A stretch of DNA of 64,000 nucleotides from Paulownia fortunei (GCA_019321725.1 CM033106.1:14730551-14794550); one strand, 5' to 3'; counted from the stretch's first letter, positions 12,326-24,890 are shown. Notes: generated from the sequence alone by a model not told the origin. Numbers and translations: made by a program.

Positions 12326-12859
12326 AATAAACCACTAATGATGCAACCCTACCAAACATTACTGTATGAGTAATATGAGGTTCAAAATGTAAGAACAAGT
12401 TAATGATAAATGGAAAAGTTGCAGCACTTATACTTATAAAGCCTTATGTATATGATGTTTAAGTTATGGATGTTACAATTAGAGGATTGAGTTTAAGACT
12501 TTTAATGAAGTTTAGTTCAAGGAACAAGTATCTCAAATGTAACATTGAAACTGTAAGAACTTCACCTATGTAAACTAATAGGTGGTGCCACCTCAACAAA
12601 AAGTTAAGAGTTTTATTTCTAAAATGTTCACGAATGATGATGAGTGCAAGGCCTTATAATAGCGCTAAGCATCGTGTAGAACTAAGAGCACATAAGTGTT
12701 TACGTTTGGTTCAAAGCCATTATGCTACCATTAATATCGATAATGCTTTGTGCTTTTATCACTAAGGTAAGGTTCAAATTGAAAGACACCGTACTGTATT
12801 AATGAACACCGTATTTAAATTAAAACGATGAGTTTCATTTATCTCGAACAAGTGGGAGA
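12326..12859 (+). other. copia-1 3' untranslated spacer ending in a polypurine tract
   Basis: About 0.5 kb after RNase H without coding signal. It ends AAGTGGGAGA (12850-12859), the usual copia PPT placed directly before the 3' LTR. Confidence 0.65.
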
Positions 12860-13410
12860 TTATTGAAAATTGTTCATGAAAAATGTAAAGTTGTTTGTAA
12901 ACAAATGCATTTTTTCATTCAAATTTTGAACTGAAAAGTTGCTTTAGAACAAATGCATCTTATCATTCAATTTTTGAATGAACAGACACATCTTTTTACT
13001 GAATTATTTTTAATGGATAGATAAGTCTTTTTCATTTAATTCTTGAATGAAGAGATATGTTCATTCATTTATAGTCACCTGGTCATTTTGAAAAGTGTCT
13101 TGGTACCTATAAATACATGGAGAAACAAGACTTTAAAATCAATCACTTTTGAGTATACACAAATTCTTTGAAAAGAATCAAATTCATTGTGTTTGTTTCT
13201 AAGTGTTTTTTCACTTGTTGCTTGTGCAAAATACATCCAAGGCTTGTCATATCCTCTGTTCTATTTGCCAATGAATCCTTGAAGCAAATTGAAAAAAAAT
13301 GAGAGAGGACAAATATCGTTTTAGGAGAGCGTATCTCATACATGTTTCAAGCCTTCAATATTTTGGTTTTGCCTACATTTCTTTCTTAGTTCATCACTTT
13401 GTTTCCAACA
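12860..13410 (+). repeat. copia-1 3' LTR
   Basis: Short LTR following the PPT. It ends TTTCCAACA, the complement of a TGTTGGAAA start; the start itself is decayed (TATTGAAAA). Inside are loosely repeated TTCAANTTTTGAATGAA phrases at about 12915-13060. The matching 5' LTR is not in the window, so the target duplication cannot be tested. Confidence 0.7.
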
Positions 13411-13421
13411 ATTACTAGTTA

Positions 13422-15712
13422 TGTAATGCCCAATTCTCAATTCTCTCCTACATAGCCAATAATAAGCATTTTGTATGAATATGCATCTAATCAATGTGCA
13501 TTATTGAATTATGGCATACAAATAGCATGATTGCACGAACATGAATAATTGTTATTATATGCTTCAGTTATGATTTAACATGCATTAGTACATAAAATAT
13601 GAGATCAAACTTTCATTTCTTGATTTAACATATTCTTAAGTGCCCTTTTTGCAGTGAAAAGCTCGGTATCTCGGTTAAGGAAGATTGATGTGTTGAATGG
13701 CCATGAAATGAATTATTTGTATTGCTCCATACTAGTTATATGCTAAAGTGATTAATTGCCTAAATATTTACTTGAAATATGTTACATTGGCTAAGAACTA
13801 AAAGTATGCACAATGGTGCAATTTGATTGGTTGGTTGACTAAGTTGCATAAAACCATTCTAAACCGCGTTGCACTTGATTATAATACCAAAGCATCAATT
13901 TTTGTCATCTCCTTATCCCATGAACGTGGCTTTTGGCATGAGAAGACACCAAGCATGATGCAACCAATCATCACCCTCCAGTTACCTCTCTTTGAAAGGT
14001 CAAAGAAATCATTTTCATCCATATTTCTTGTGGAAGCACCTCAAAAACGACCAGCCCTTATTCTCCTAAGTTTCTCCCAAATTTCTACACTCTCATACTC
14101 ACAAAAGTTGAATTCAATCCATAGGAATCCATAGAACACAAGCTAGAACAAGTTTTCCATCATTTTAAGCTTGAAAACCGTTGATTTTGAAGCTTAAATC
14201 CAACTTAATCAAGGTATATTCTTTTTCAATGTTTATTATGATGAATTTGTAGTATCTTGGATGGTTACATATTTTAGTATGCTTTTGTATGATTGAAAAC
14301 TTAAGTAAGTTACACTTGAAGCCAAAAACTAAGCTAGTTAAGCTAATTTTTAGCAAAATTGATAGTCTTGTGAAATTGTTTAATTTACTTGTTTCTATTG
14401 ATTTTGTAATGCTTATATTGTGTTTGGAAGTTTATTTGAATGATTGAAAACAATAGCAATTAGTTTGCTTAATTGAAGGTTAGAATCAATTTAAGTTAGA
14501 ATCAAGTTTACGTCATTTTAATTCGGATTGTGTTCATATTTTAGGGGCTGCCCTAATAATTATGTTTTGAATTATTAGTTATTTAATGGCTTCCTTAATG
14601 TTTAATGTCTTGAATTAGTAGTAAAATATGGAGTATGCATTGTTTTTAAGGTTATATAATTGATATGTAATTCTTTACAAAAATTGAAAAGTGTATATAA
14701 ACTTTAACTAGAATAGACTAAATGATTTATAAAAAGATATTAAATGGTACATGATTTGATTATGTTAGGCCTTTAACACATCCTATCTTCCAAAGAGATG
14801 GCCTTTTCACCTAGCACAAAGTGGACTTGAGGTAAGTTGAAGCTTTCATTTGGTGTATCACAAGAATCATATAATGTTTGTTCATATTTTAATGTGATTG
14901 TTGTTGTTTGTCAAATGATGTAATGTTTGATGCATTTATAGTTTATGAAGCATGACACTATTAAGAATATAATGAGGTTTTTGAAAAGGAAGTATGGTAC
15001 TTGATTGATGGTCGGGTAGACAAGGGACGCGGGAGGGACCGCGGACCCAACAAATGGTGGCAAATACTTGAGGTTGAAAAACCGGTATAGGAAAGCCACA
15101 ATGAATGAGATAGAATACGGCTAATACCTGAGGTTGAAAGACCAAGTATGGAAACCCCGTATTAGTTCTCTTATTGGCCAATCATTATGAACAGGTTTCG
15201 AAAACTATGGTCTATCGCTATTAGTTAGGTACCACACTTCAAGGGCCCTAAAGAATGATTTATGAATGAAAGTTATTAAATAGAATATTGCATTTAATGA
15301 TTTATGAGATGTGCATATATGTTATTTGTTATTGCATCAGTTTCATCTTACTGAGCCTTTATTCATAGATTCATGTGATGCAGGTGGAAATGTACAATTT
15401 AGAGGTTGACTGAGTCTCTAGAGCGGCCGGACAGAGATTTGTTCATATGCCATGCTTCAACCTGTTTTGTAGTTTATTTTGAAAACTCTGTTTTGTTTTT
15501 AATAAGCCGCTCTGTTATGGTTTTGTAAACATATGTACTCAGTTTTGATATATGTATATGGTGTGTTTAAAATGATTCAAGTTCTTTCTCTTATAGCTAA
15601 AAATGGAACTTTTATAAAAAACCATAACTCTAGTAAAGATGAAAAATTAACATTTCTTGACTTAACTGTATCAGCTTGTTTAGGTTCTGCAGTTAGGTTA
15701 AGGGGTGTTACA
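13422..15712 (+). repeat. 5' LTR of the Tekay-like element
   Basis: Starts TGTAATGCCCAATTCTC and ends GGGGTGTTACA. It contains a small internal duplication (about 15062-15098 and 15124-15157, sharing TGAGGTTGAAA). An open frame of about 100 codons at 13823-14134 recurs in the other two LTR copies only because the DNA is conserved; I do not call it a gene. Confidence 0.93.
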
Positions 15713-15717
15713 GTTTG

Positions 15718-15729
15718 TGGTATCAGAGC
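15718..15729 (+). other. Primer binding site, tRNA-Met type, of the Tekay-like element
   Basis: TGGTATCAGAGC, five bases after the LTR end. Confidence 0.92.
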
Positions 15730-15928
15730 GGAGGTTTAGTCGTTCCTGTAGACAGAAGAAGGCATATGAACACATACTGGGAAACTTGGTCAACTACTTG
15801 TTTATTTGCTTTTAATGTTTATTTACTTTTATGTTCATTTGATTATATTTCATTCCATGTTATTGTCATGATTATGCATTTATTATTGGCTAATGAATTG
15901 AATGAGACTGGGCAATGCATATCAGGTT

Positions 15929-16935
15929 ATGACACCAAAAAGGAAGACAATGGATGATCATGAGGGTAATCATAGTGTGGTGGACAATTTGAACTGATCT
16001 CATTCAACAACAAACTAGAATGCATGGTGAAAGATACAACAATTGCTAGATATGCAACAAAGAACCCAAGAACGAATCAGCGTCTTCCTCCACCACAACT
16101 CGACAGGATCCTTCACAGGCTGTATATGAGAAGTTTAGAAAGACGGAACAGTTGATTTTAATAGTGGGTCTGATCCCATGATTGCAGAGGAATGGGTGAA
16201 ATCTTTGGATACTATCTTTGACTACATAAATTGATGATGCTGAGAAGGTACTCTGTGCAATTTTCTTGTTGAAGAAGGATGCTAGAACTTGGTGGGAAGA
16301 GCTAAACTTGCAGTGAATATGGAAGAACTAACTTGGGAGAGGTTTAAAACAATCTTTTATGATAAGTATTTCCAGAGATGCTAGGTCACTTAGAGTAAAG
16401 GAATTCTTGGAGTTAAAACAAGGAGGGATGTCTGTATGTGATTATGTGAGAAAATTGAACAGGGTTGCAAGTATGTACCATACATTGCCAGAGACAACAA
16501 TGAGAAGATGGATCATTTCTTGAGGGGCCTTAATCCTGAAATTAGAAGAGATGTGAGAATGTCTCAGTAAGAGTTTAGAGAACTGGTGGACAAGGCTTTG
16601 ATGGCTGATTAGATGAGAAAGAGATTGAGAAATTCCAACAACAAAAGAAGCAAGTATTCACTCCAAGAAATCTAAACCAGTGGAAGAAAGGAGAGCAAAA
16701 ATTAAGCCAAGGGAATGAAAAGCGTCCTAGAGTTGGACAGACTTCTTCTACAATTGAAAGGCCTAAATGTACTAAGTGTGGGAAGAATCATTTTGGGGAA
16801 TGCTATAGTGGTACTAATCGTTGCTTTAAGTGTAAAAAGCCTGGACATATAGCAAAAGGTTGCCCAACAGTACAGGGGAAAGTTAAGGGGAGAGTGTATG
16901 CAATGACACAAGAACAAGCTGATGCAGATGCTTCC
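15929..16935 (+). pseudogene. Tekay-like gag remnant with zinc knuckles
   Basis: The likely original start is the ATG at 15929 (MTPKRKTMDDHEG). The frame breaks after about 20 codons and repeatedly later. Capsid-type phrases are visible in changing frames (for example ARTWWEEL near 16280, then [12 protein letters not shown] near 16430). Near the end two zinc-binding blocks are intact in one frame: CTKCGKNHFGEC at about 16768 and CFKCKKPGHIAKGC at about 16822, the arrangement of chromovirus gag. No full gag protein can be made from this copy. Confidence 0.8.
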
Positions 16936-16939
16936 ATAG

Positions 16940-17330
16940 TCACAGTACTATTTTAATTTCTGGGATACCTGCAATTGCATTGATAGATTCTGGATCTACG
17001 CATTCATTTGCATCATGTGCATTTGTGAGAAAATTGGGCATTACACCAGATTTATTAAAAGTAAGGTACAATGTGACTGTTCCATCTGGGGAAGAAATGG
17101 ATTCCAACCAAATGTTAAGGGCTTGTTCTATTCAGATTAGTGATAGGACTCTCTATGCAGATCTTGTTGTTTTATCGATGCCAAATTTTGAGGTTATTTT
17201 GGTATGAATTGGCTTACCAAATATCATGCAACAATTGATTGTAACAAGAAGATTGTGATTTTTCAGCCACCTGGGGAAGAACAGTTTATTTAATGGTATC
17301 TCATTCTCACGTCCTAACCAATTATATCTG
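16940..17330 (+). pseudogene. Tekay-like aspartic protease remnant
   Basis: The retropepsin active-site motif is intact as ALIDSGSTHSFAS near 16977-17015, and the frame stays open to 17207 through the flap region (TVPSGEEM). A break at about 17205 stops it just before the usual GMDWL segment, which continues in another frame. Catalytic Asp present, domain end broken. Confidence 0.82.
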
Positions 17331-17332
17331 CT

Positions 17333-18808
17333 TTGAAAGCTCAAAAAATGTTGAATAAAGGTTGTGTTGGGTATTTGGCAAGTGTTCTGGACACCTCAGT
17401 TGAAGCACAATTAAAGCCAGAAAATGTAGATGTGGTTCAAGAATTTGTTGAGGTATTTTCAGATGATTTACTGGGTACTACACCGAATCGAGAGATCGAA
17501 TTTGTGATTGATGTTATGCCTGGAACTACTTCTATTTCTAAAGCACCATACCGAATGGCACGAACAGAATTGAAAGAGTTAAAAGTTCAATTGCAAGAAT
17601 TGCTTGATAAGAGTTTTATTCGCCCTAGTTATTCTCCTTGGGGAGCACCTGTGTTGTTGTGAAAAAGAAGGATGGTACATTGCGGTTGTGCATTGATTAT
17701 AGAGAGTTGAATAAGATAACAGTCAAGAATAAGTATCCACTCCCAAGAATAGATGATTTGTTTGATCAATTGTAGGGGCATCTGTATTTTCTAAGATTGA
17801 TTTGCGTTCTAGGTATCATCAATTGAAGATCAAGGAAGAAGACATACCAAAGACTACATTCCGAACAAGGTATGGACATTATGAATTTCTAGTGATGCCT
17901 TTCGGTTTAACCAATGCCCCTGCAGCTTTTATGGATCTAATGAATAGGGTGTTCAAGCAATATCTTGATAAATTTGTGATTGTGTTTATTGATGACATCC
18001 TAATTTATTCACGTGATAAAGAAGAGCACAAGGAACATTTGAAGATTGTGCTGCAAGTTCTTAAAGAAAAACAGTTGTATGCTAAATTTAAGAAGTGTGA
18101 GTTTTGGCTTGAACAAGTGGTATTCCTAGGTCATGTAGTATCAAAGGATGGTATTTCTTGATCCGAGCAAGGTAGAAGTTGTCATTAAGTGGCCAACACC
18201 AACAAATGTATCAGAAGTAAGGAGTTTCTTGGGATTAGCAGGGTACTATCGACGATTTGTTAAGGGTTTTCAAAGATAGCAACTCCAATGACAATGTTGA
18301 CAAGAAAGAATGTGAAATTCTTGTGGACCAATGCTTGTGAAATAAGTTGAAGAACTGAAATAAAAATTGACTACAGCTCCTGTTCTTACCATTCCAACTG
18401 GAATTGGTGGATTCGTGGTGTATAGCGATGCTTCAAAAAATGGTTTGGGTGCTGTTTTGATGCAAAATGGAAGGTTATTGCCTATGCTTCAAGGCAATTG
18501 AAGGAATATAAAAAGAATTATCCAACCATGATTTGGAACTTGCTGCTGTGGTTTTTGCCTTGAAATTTTGGAGACATTATTTGTATGGTGAGAAGTGTGA
18601 GATATACACAGATCATAAGAGTTTGAAGTACTTCTTTACCCAAAAAGAGTTGAATATGAGACAAAGAAGATGGTTAGAACTTGTGAAGGATTATGATTGT
18701 GTGATCAACTATCATCCTGGTAAAGCGAATGTGGTTGCAGATGCATTGAGCAGAAAATCCACGTCTTCTCTTTTTGTTATACAAAAGTCAATATTACTGG
18801 ATTTGTAG
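17333..18808 (+). pseudogene. Tekay-like reverse transcriptase and RNase H
   Basis: Linker and RT start are open at 17333-17662 (PYRMA, then [20 protein letters not shown]). A frameshift follows near 17653-17660, a stop at about 17775 and another frame change. RT palm is open at 17802-18161 with the catalytic motif FIDD at 17985-17996 and [12 protein letters not shown] at the end. After a further break, RNase H is open at 18533-18808 with [11 protein letters not shown] and the end motif VVADALSRK. Key catalytic residues that I can see are kept, but the reading frame is cut in at least four places. Confidence 0.87.
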
Positions 18809-18846
18809 AGATTAGAGCTTGAAATTGTACCTAAAGGAAAAAGTAT

Positions 18847-20348
18847 TTGTTGTCAGCCTTAGTGTTGAGACCTGTACTTCAAGACAGAATTAGAGAAGGT
18901 CAAAAGATGGACACGCATTTGTGTAGATTGAAAAGAATGATTGAGGTTGGAAAGAGGTCAGACTTCTCTATTACTGATGATGGGATTATTAATATAAAGG
19001 GAGACTGTGTGTGCCGTTTGATAAGGCCATGAAAGGAGATATTTTAGAAGAAGCTCATACTACTCCTTACTCAGTACACCCAGGTAGCACAAAAATGTAT
19101 AAGGACTTACAACAACATTATTGGTGGCCTAAAATGAAGAGAGATATAGAAAAATTTGTGGCTGAATGTCTAACTTGTCAACAAGTTAAGATTGAACATC
19201 AAAGACCATCAGGGTTGTTGAAGCCTTTGTTGATTCCAGAGTGGAAATGGTAGCACATTACAATGGACTTTGTGCTTGGATTCCCTAGAACACAAAAGGG
19301 GTATAATTCCATATGGGTGATTGTTGATAGATTAACTAAATCAGCCCATTTTCTTCCAGTGAAATCCACATACAATATGGACCAGTATGCTCAACAATAT
19401 ATTAAAGAGATAGTCAGGTTACATGGGGTGCCAGTTTCAATAGTGTCTGACAGAGATCCTAAGTTTACATCTACATTTTGGAAGAGCTTACACAGTGCCA
19501 TGGGAACAAAACTTACATTCAGTACAACATTTCATCCACAAAGTGACGGGCAATCAGAAAGGGTTATTCAGATATTAGAGGATATGTTAAGAGCTTGTGT
19601 GCTAGATTTTCAAGGGAGTTGGGATGCAAAACTTCCATTAGTGGAGTTTACTTATAATAATAGCTACCAATCAACAATTGGAATGGCGCCTTATGAAGCA
19701 TTGTATGGAAGGAAATGTAGATCTCCAGTTCATTGGGATGAAGTTGGAGAACGAAGCCTACTTGGTCCAGAAATAGTTCAACATACCGCTAAGGTAGTGG
19801 AGAAGATACGAGAGAGAATGAAGATTGCGCAGAGTAGACAGAAAAGTTATGCAGATAAACGAAAAAAAGATCTAGAGTTTGCCATTGGGGATCATGTGTT
19901 CTTAAAAGTAGCTCCCATGAAAGGTGTTATGAGATTTGGAAAGAAAGGAAAACTCAGTCCGAGGTATGTCTACCCATTCGAGATTCTCGAAAGAGTTGGT
20001 GATAAAGCTTATAGAGTGGCCTTACCTCCATCATTATCTACTGTTCATAATGTTTTCCATGTGTCTATGTTGAGAAAGTACATTTCAAACCCTTCTCATG
20101 TGTTAAGTTATGAACCATTGGAATTGACTCATGATTTCGCCTATGAAGAGAAACCAGTGCAAATTCTAGATCAGAAGGAAAAAGAGTTGAGAACGAAAAA
20201 GATTCGACTTGTTAAAGTATTATGGAGGAATCATTCTGTAGAAAAGGCCACATGGGAAAGAGAAGAAGAAATGCAGAGCAAGTATCCGGAATTATTTGGT
20301 ACGTCAAATTTCGAGGATGAAATTTTTATAAGGAAGGAAGGATTGTAA
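18847..20348 (+). pseudogene. Tekay-like integrase with C-terminal chromodomain (core open, N-terminus split)
   Basis: The HHCC zinc domain is at about 19045-19185 (H-7-H, then CLTCQQ). A TAG at 19251-19253 separates it from a 361-codon open frame (19263-20348) that covers the catalytic core and C-terminus. Within it the acidic triad is complete: Asp at 19266-19268, Asp at 19449-19451 and Glu at 19557-19559, with exactly 35 residues between the second Asp and Glu. The GPY/F-like part is at about 19960-20080, and a chromodomain at about 20140-20290 (ILDQKEKELR, then VEKATWEREEEM). Such chromodomains steer insertion in chromoviruses. The stop makes the whole polyprotein non-functional. Confidence 0.88.
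20330..20343 (+). other. Polypurine tract of the Tekay-like element
   Basis: AAGGAAGGAAGGAT directly before the 3' LTR; it overlaps the end of the integrase frame (stop at 20346-20348). Confidence 0.8.
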
Positions 20349-22641
20349 TGCCCAATTCTCAATTCTCTCCTACATAGCCAATAATAAGCATTTTGTATGA
20401 ATATGCATCTAATCAATGTGAATTATTGAATTATGACATACAAATAGCATGATTGCACGAACATGAATAATTGTTATTATATGCTTCAGTTATGATTTAA
20501 CATGCATTAGTACATGAAATATGAGATCAAACTTTCATTTCTTGATTTAACATATTCCTTAAGTGCCCTTTTTGCAGTGAAAAGCTCGGTATCTCGGTTA
20601 AGGAAGATTGATGTGTTGAATGGCCATGAAATGAATTATTTGTATTGCTCCATACTAGTTATATGCTAAAGTAATTAATTGCCTAAATATTTACTTGAAA
20701 TATGTTACATTGGCTAAGAACTAAAAGTATGCAAATGGTGCAATTTGATTGGTTGGTTGACTAAGTTGCATAAAACCATTCTAAACCGCATTGCACTTGA
20801 TTATAATACCAAAGCATCAATTTTTGTCATCTCCTTAGCCCATGAACGTGGCTTTTGGCATGAGAAGACACCAAGCATGATGCAACCAATCATCACCCTC
20901 CACTTACCTCTCTTTGAAAGGTCAAAGAAATCATTTTCATCCATATTTCTTGTGGAAGCACCTCAAAAATGACCAGCCCTTATTCTCCTAAGTTTCTCCT
21001 AAATTTCTACACTCTCATAGTCACAAAAGTTGAATTCAATCCATAGGAATCCATAGAACACAAGCTAGAACAAGTTTCCATCATTTTAAGCTTGAAAACC
21101 GTTGATTTTGAAGCTTAAATCCAACTTAATCAAGGTATATTCTTTTTCAATGTTTCTTATGATGAATTTGTAGTATCTTGGATGGTTACATGTTTTATTA
21201 TGCTTTTGTATGATTGAAAACTTAAGTAAGTTACACTTGAAGCCAAAACCAAGCTAGTTAAGCTAATTTTTAGCAAAATTGATAGTCTTGTGAAATTGTT
21301 TAATTTACTTGTTTCTATTGATTTTGTAATGCTTATATTGTGTTTGGAAGTTTCTTTGAATGATTGAAAACAATAGCAATTAGTTTGCTTAATTGAAGGT
21401 TAGAATCAATTTAAGTTAGAATCAAGTTTACGTCATTTTAATTCGGATTGTGTTCATGTTTTAGAGGCTGCCCTAATAATTATGTTTGAATTATTAGTTA
21501 TTTAATGGCTGCCCTAATGTTTAATGTCTTGAATTAGTAGTAAAATATGGAGTATGCATTGTTTTTAAGATTATATAATTGATATGTAATTCTTTACAAA
21601 AGATTGAAAAGTGTATATAAACTTTAACTAGAATAGACTAAATGATTTATAAAAAGGATATTAAATGGTACATGATTTGATTATGTTAGGCCTTTAACAC
21701 ATCCTATCTTCCAAAGAGATTGGCCTTTTCACCTAGCACAAAGTGGACTTGAGGTAAGTTGAAACTTTTATTTGGTGTATCACAAGAATCATATAATGTT
21801 TGTTCATGTTTTAATATGATTGATGTTGTTTGTCAAATGATGTAATGTTTGATGCATTTATGGTTTATGAATCATGACACTATTAAGAATATAATGAGGT
21901 TTTTGAAAAGGAAGTATGGTACTTGATTGATGGTCGGGTAGACAAGGGACGCGAGAGGGACCGGCGGACCCAACAAATGGTGGCAAATACTTGAGGTTGA
22001 AAAACTGGTATAGGAAAGCCACAATGAATGAAATAGAATACGGCTAATACCAGAGGTTGAAAGACCAAGTATGGAAACCCCGTATTAGTTCTCTTATTGG
22101 CCAATCATTATGAACAGGTTTCAAAAACTATGGTCTATCGCTATTAGTTAGGTACCACACTTCAAGGGCCCTAAAGAATGATTTATGAATGAAAGTTATT
22201 AAATAGAATATTGTATTTAATGATTTTTGAGATGTGCATATATGTTATTTGTTATTGCATCAGTTTCATCTTACTGAGCCTTTATCTCATTAGATTCATG
22301 TGATGCAGGTGGAAATGTACAGGTTTAGAGGTTGACTGAGTCTCTAGAGCGGCCGGACAGAGATTTGTTCTATGCCATGCTTCAACCTGTTTTGTAGTTT
22401 ATTTTGAAAACTCTGTTTTGTTTTTAAATAAGCCGCTCTGTTATGGTTTTGTAAACAGATGTACTCAGTTTTGATATATGTATATGGTGTGTTTAAAATG
22501 ATTCAAGTTCTTTCTCTTATAGCTAAAAATGGGAACTTTTATAAAAAAAACCATAACTCTAGTAAAGATGAAAAATTAACATTTCTTGACTTAACTGTAT
22601 TCGCTTGTTTGGGCTCTGCAGTTAGGTTAAGGGGTGTTACA
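20344..22641 (+). repeat. 3' LTR of the Tekay-like element
   Basis: Same ends as the 5' LTR (TGTAATGCCC and GTGTTACA). It differs by scattered substitutions and one- to few-base indels, for example around 22280-22320 and 22530-22550. The target duplication AGTTA follows at 22642-22646. Confidence 0.93.
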
Positions 22642-22646
22642 AGTTA

Positions 22647-23320
22647 CATATATTCAATCATCACCTTCTCAATTCAACTGACTTTCTATGCCAAACAAAC
22701 AATTGACTAAAAATATTACTTCTTTCTAATATATTTTCTCCCATTACATGCAATATATGTCTTGACAATTGTTATATCCTACGAGATCTCATCTAATTAT
22801 GACTACAAATAACGAGCACCATGTTGAGTCTCATATGTTAAATATGCTGAAAAAGGTATAAAAAGATAAATTTACATTCACGCCCTCCCTTCAAATTAAT
22901 TAACCTATGGGCTTTAAAAATTTGGGGCCCTTAGGAGCATCAGACTTTGGAGGCCTATAGGAGCTCTAAACCTGGGGGGTTTTGGAAGTTAAAATATTAT
23001 CTTTTATCAACAGCAGGTCATAATATGTACATTTTATCAAACCCCATCAACCTAACCCCTCCTCCCACCCAAAAAACAAAAAACACATAAAAAAAAAAAA
23101 CATTATTCATTGTTGAGAACATACACTTTGTTTATTAAACAAGATAAGTCTATATTGGTCATGATCTTTTTCATGTATTGGATGAAAGGGGAAGTATGAA
23201 ATTAAATTATAATACAACTTTTTATTTCTAATTACTAAAGCATCCTTCACACGATACTTTCCACCAAGCCTAATCAACATCTAAAGGATAAAAAAGAATA
23301 AGACTAACCTCCAATGCAAA
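22647..23320. other. Non-coding DNA with no recognisable feature
   Basis: AT-rich right flank of the Tekay-like insertion. It has A-runs (about 23085-23101) and a short GC-rich patch (about 22920-22990, TTTGGGGCCCTTAGGAGC). I recognise no gene or element here. Confidence 0.5.
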
Positions 23321-24190
23321 GTGTTCAGGAATAAACTCTATTAATTTCTCCATATCCCATTGATCATGAAGCTAAAAATGACAAACTTGAAATCCAGCAT
23401 GATGAGCAGAAGTCAATCCATGGAGGGACATTCCCAAACCACATGTCATACAAAATTGATAAATACCCCTTACATAATGTCCAATACATATTATGTTCCA
23501 CAACTAGTCTGAGCTTGCACAACTACTTCCAAACTATGCAATGATTAACTATAACCTTTACACAATGAAAAACTTATATGGAGTTGCCACCAAGGTTTAT
23601 AGCCAAAGGCCGTAGCCACATCCTCAAGAGATCGCACCCCTAGGAAAGCATAACTTCTTCCACAAAGCCCAGTAAATCCGATTCTGACCCTCATTGGACC
23701 CCCAAAAGAACCTAGCAAACAATTCAATTCGGCATAAAACTATTTTTAGAGGATGAATAACCTATAAAAGATGTAATGGCATATATATGACAACACTCTA
23801 TCAATTGCAGTCTTCCACCATGTGAAAGCAATGTCTTCTCCCACCCTTGCAACCGTGCATAGATTTTTGCAATATTATCCTTAAATAACAAATTCTTCAG
23901 GCGCCCATAGCATATTGGAGACCTAAATATGTCAAAGAAAGATTTTTAATATAAAGCCAGTAATCCGTTTAATTCTCATAACCTTAGTGTGTGAAATCCT
24001 TTTATTAGAAACAAAAGATAACTTTGATGGATTGAAAAGCTACCGCGAGATGCGCTCATACTCATGTAAGAAACCAATAATCAAACCTAACCCTTTTTGT
24101 GAGGACTTGGAAAAGATAAGGATGTCATCAGCATAAGCAAGATGCAAAATTAAGCAACCACCTGAAGAATGATAATGGAGGCACCAAAAG
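23320..24190 (-). pseudogene. LINE (non-LTR) reverse transcriptase remnant
   Basis: On the minus strand the RT core motif is clear: LAYADDILIFSKSS with YADD at 24124-24135. Downstream in the same direction come YERISR, LFNPSKLSF, a run with stops, then FFWGSNEGQNRIYWALWKKL at about 23640-23700. That last phrase is the usual region after RT in plant L1-type LINEs (zf-RVT, IxWxxWxxLC). Frameshifts and stops are frequent. The upstream RT half, endonuclease and poly-A end are not present. The right end abuts copia-type tail sequence at about 24190-24205. Confidence 0.75.
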
Positions 24191-24199
24191 GCAATCTTC

Positions 24200-24353
24200 A
24201 TATTAAATTCATGTTATTTGAATTAGATGAAGTCCTTAGATCACAAATGAACTACAGGGCATAGTCGGGCATAGGATGGAGATCATGGAATGTGACTCCA
24301 TGGTCGTGATCTTAAAATAGTTCCAAGTCGAGAGCTCTTTGAGACGGGACACT
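24200..24353 (+). repeat. copia A/B-family 3' tail, extra copy 1
   Basis: Resembles the spacer between pol and the 3' LTR of copia B (48212-48365). Shared phrases are GAATTAGATGAAGTCC, GATCATGGAA and TGATCTTAAAATAGTTC. It is followed by an LTR end remnant and not by a complete LTR. Confidence 0.65.
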
Positions 24354-24503
24354 TGTGTTATATTAATTATTTTTGTACGCATAACCAATCAATTCGCATC
24401 GAACCTAGTATACCTAAATTATGCATATGATGTACATTGTAAAATTTTAATTTCCACTATATTCAGAGTCCTGTGGTTATGCAAACTCAATAGTGGTATC
24501 AGA
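24354..24503 (+). repeat. copia-family LTR end remnant with PBS
   Basis: The end GTGGTTATGCAAACTCAATA is the decayed counterpart of GTGGTTATGTGAACCCAACA at the end of LTR A. It is followed by TGGTATCAGAGAC at about 24493-24505, a tRNA-Met-type PBS. Only about 130 bases of LTR remain between tail copy 1 and this PBS. Confidence 0.6.
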
Positions 24504-24651
24504 GACTAGGTTATTGCGTGTTGATGCTATTAGAGTAGTGCCCGACACACCAATTATATTGGGCATCTTTTTATATTCTTATATATGTAAAATAGTCCTT
24601 TTCAATTCATATTAATAAAATAGGTATTTCTTTTATCTTTAATTGTGTAAG

Positions 24652-24890
24652 TTAATTAGATAAAGTCTCTAGATCAAACTTAGCTATGGGACATGGTTGC
24701 GCTTATGATGGAGATCATGGAATATACCACTATGGCTTTGGTCTTAAATTAGTTTCAGGTTGAGGACTTTTTGAGATGGGACAACAAATAGCCCAAAAAG
24801 ACCTGTGCATACGATGCATGCTCGCATGAGGAGGATGTCTCACTCCATAAGTATCGGCATAGTGATGCTAGCACAATGTATATAGGTACT
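24652..24890 (+). repeat. copia A/B-family 3' tail, extra copy 2, directly before LTR A
   Basis: Begins GTTAATTAGATAAAGTCTCT and contains GATGGAGATCATGGAATA, TTTTTGAGATGGGACAACA and GCATGAGGAGGATGTCTCAC. These match the pol-to-LTR spacer of copia B (48230-48474) with differences. Finding a 3' tail directly upstream of an LTR that is also followed by a PBS and gag means LTR A is shared between two partial elements. Confidence 0.65.

Larger units (their letters stand above)
13422..22641 (+). mobile_element. Complete chromodomain Ty3/gypsy element (Tekay/Del-like)
   Basis: All structural parts are present: LTRs at 13422-15712 and 20344-22641, tRNA-Met PBS, gag, protease, RT, RNase H, integrase with C-terminal chromodomain, PPT, and a 5-base target duplication AGTTA at 13417-13421 and 22642-22646. 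The LTRs are near-identical by eye over 2.3 kb, so the insertion is fairly recent, yet the coding region carries many stops and frameshifts. A solo LTR of the same family lies at 36547-38802. It inserted next to the copia-1 3' LTR. Confidence 0.93.

Noticed and set aside
13823..14134. Open frame of about 100 codons, recurring at 20745 and 36954
   Set aside because: It lies inside three copies of the same LTR, so its conservation reflects the shared repeat. The frame ends differ between copies and it has no known domain.
23085..23101. A-run as the poly-A tail of the LINE remnant
   Set aside because: The LINE is on the minus strand, so its tail would appear as a T-run on the plus strand on this side.
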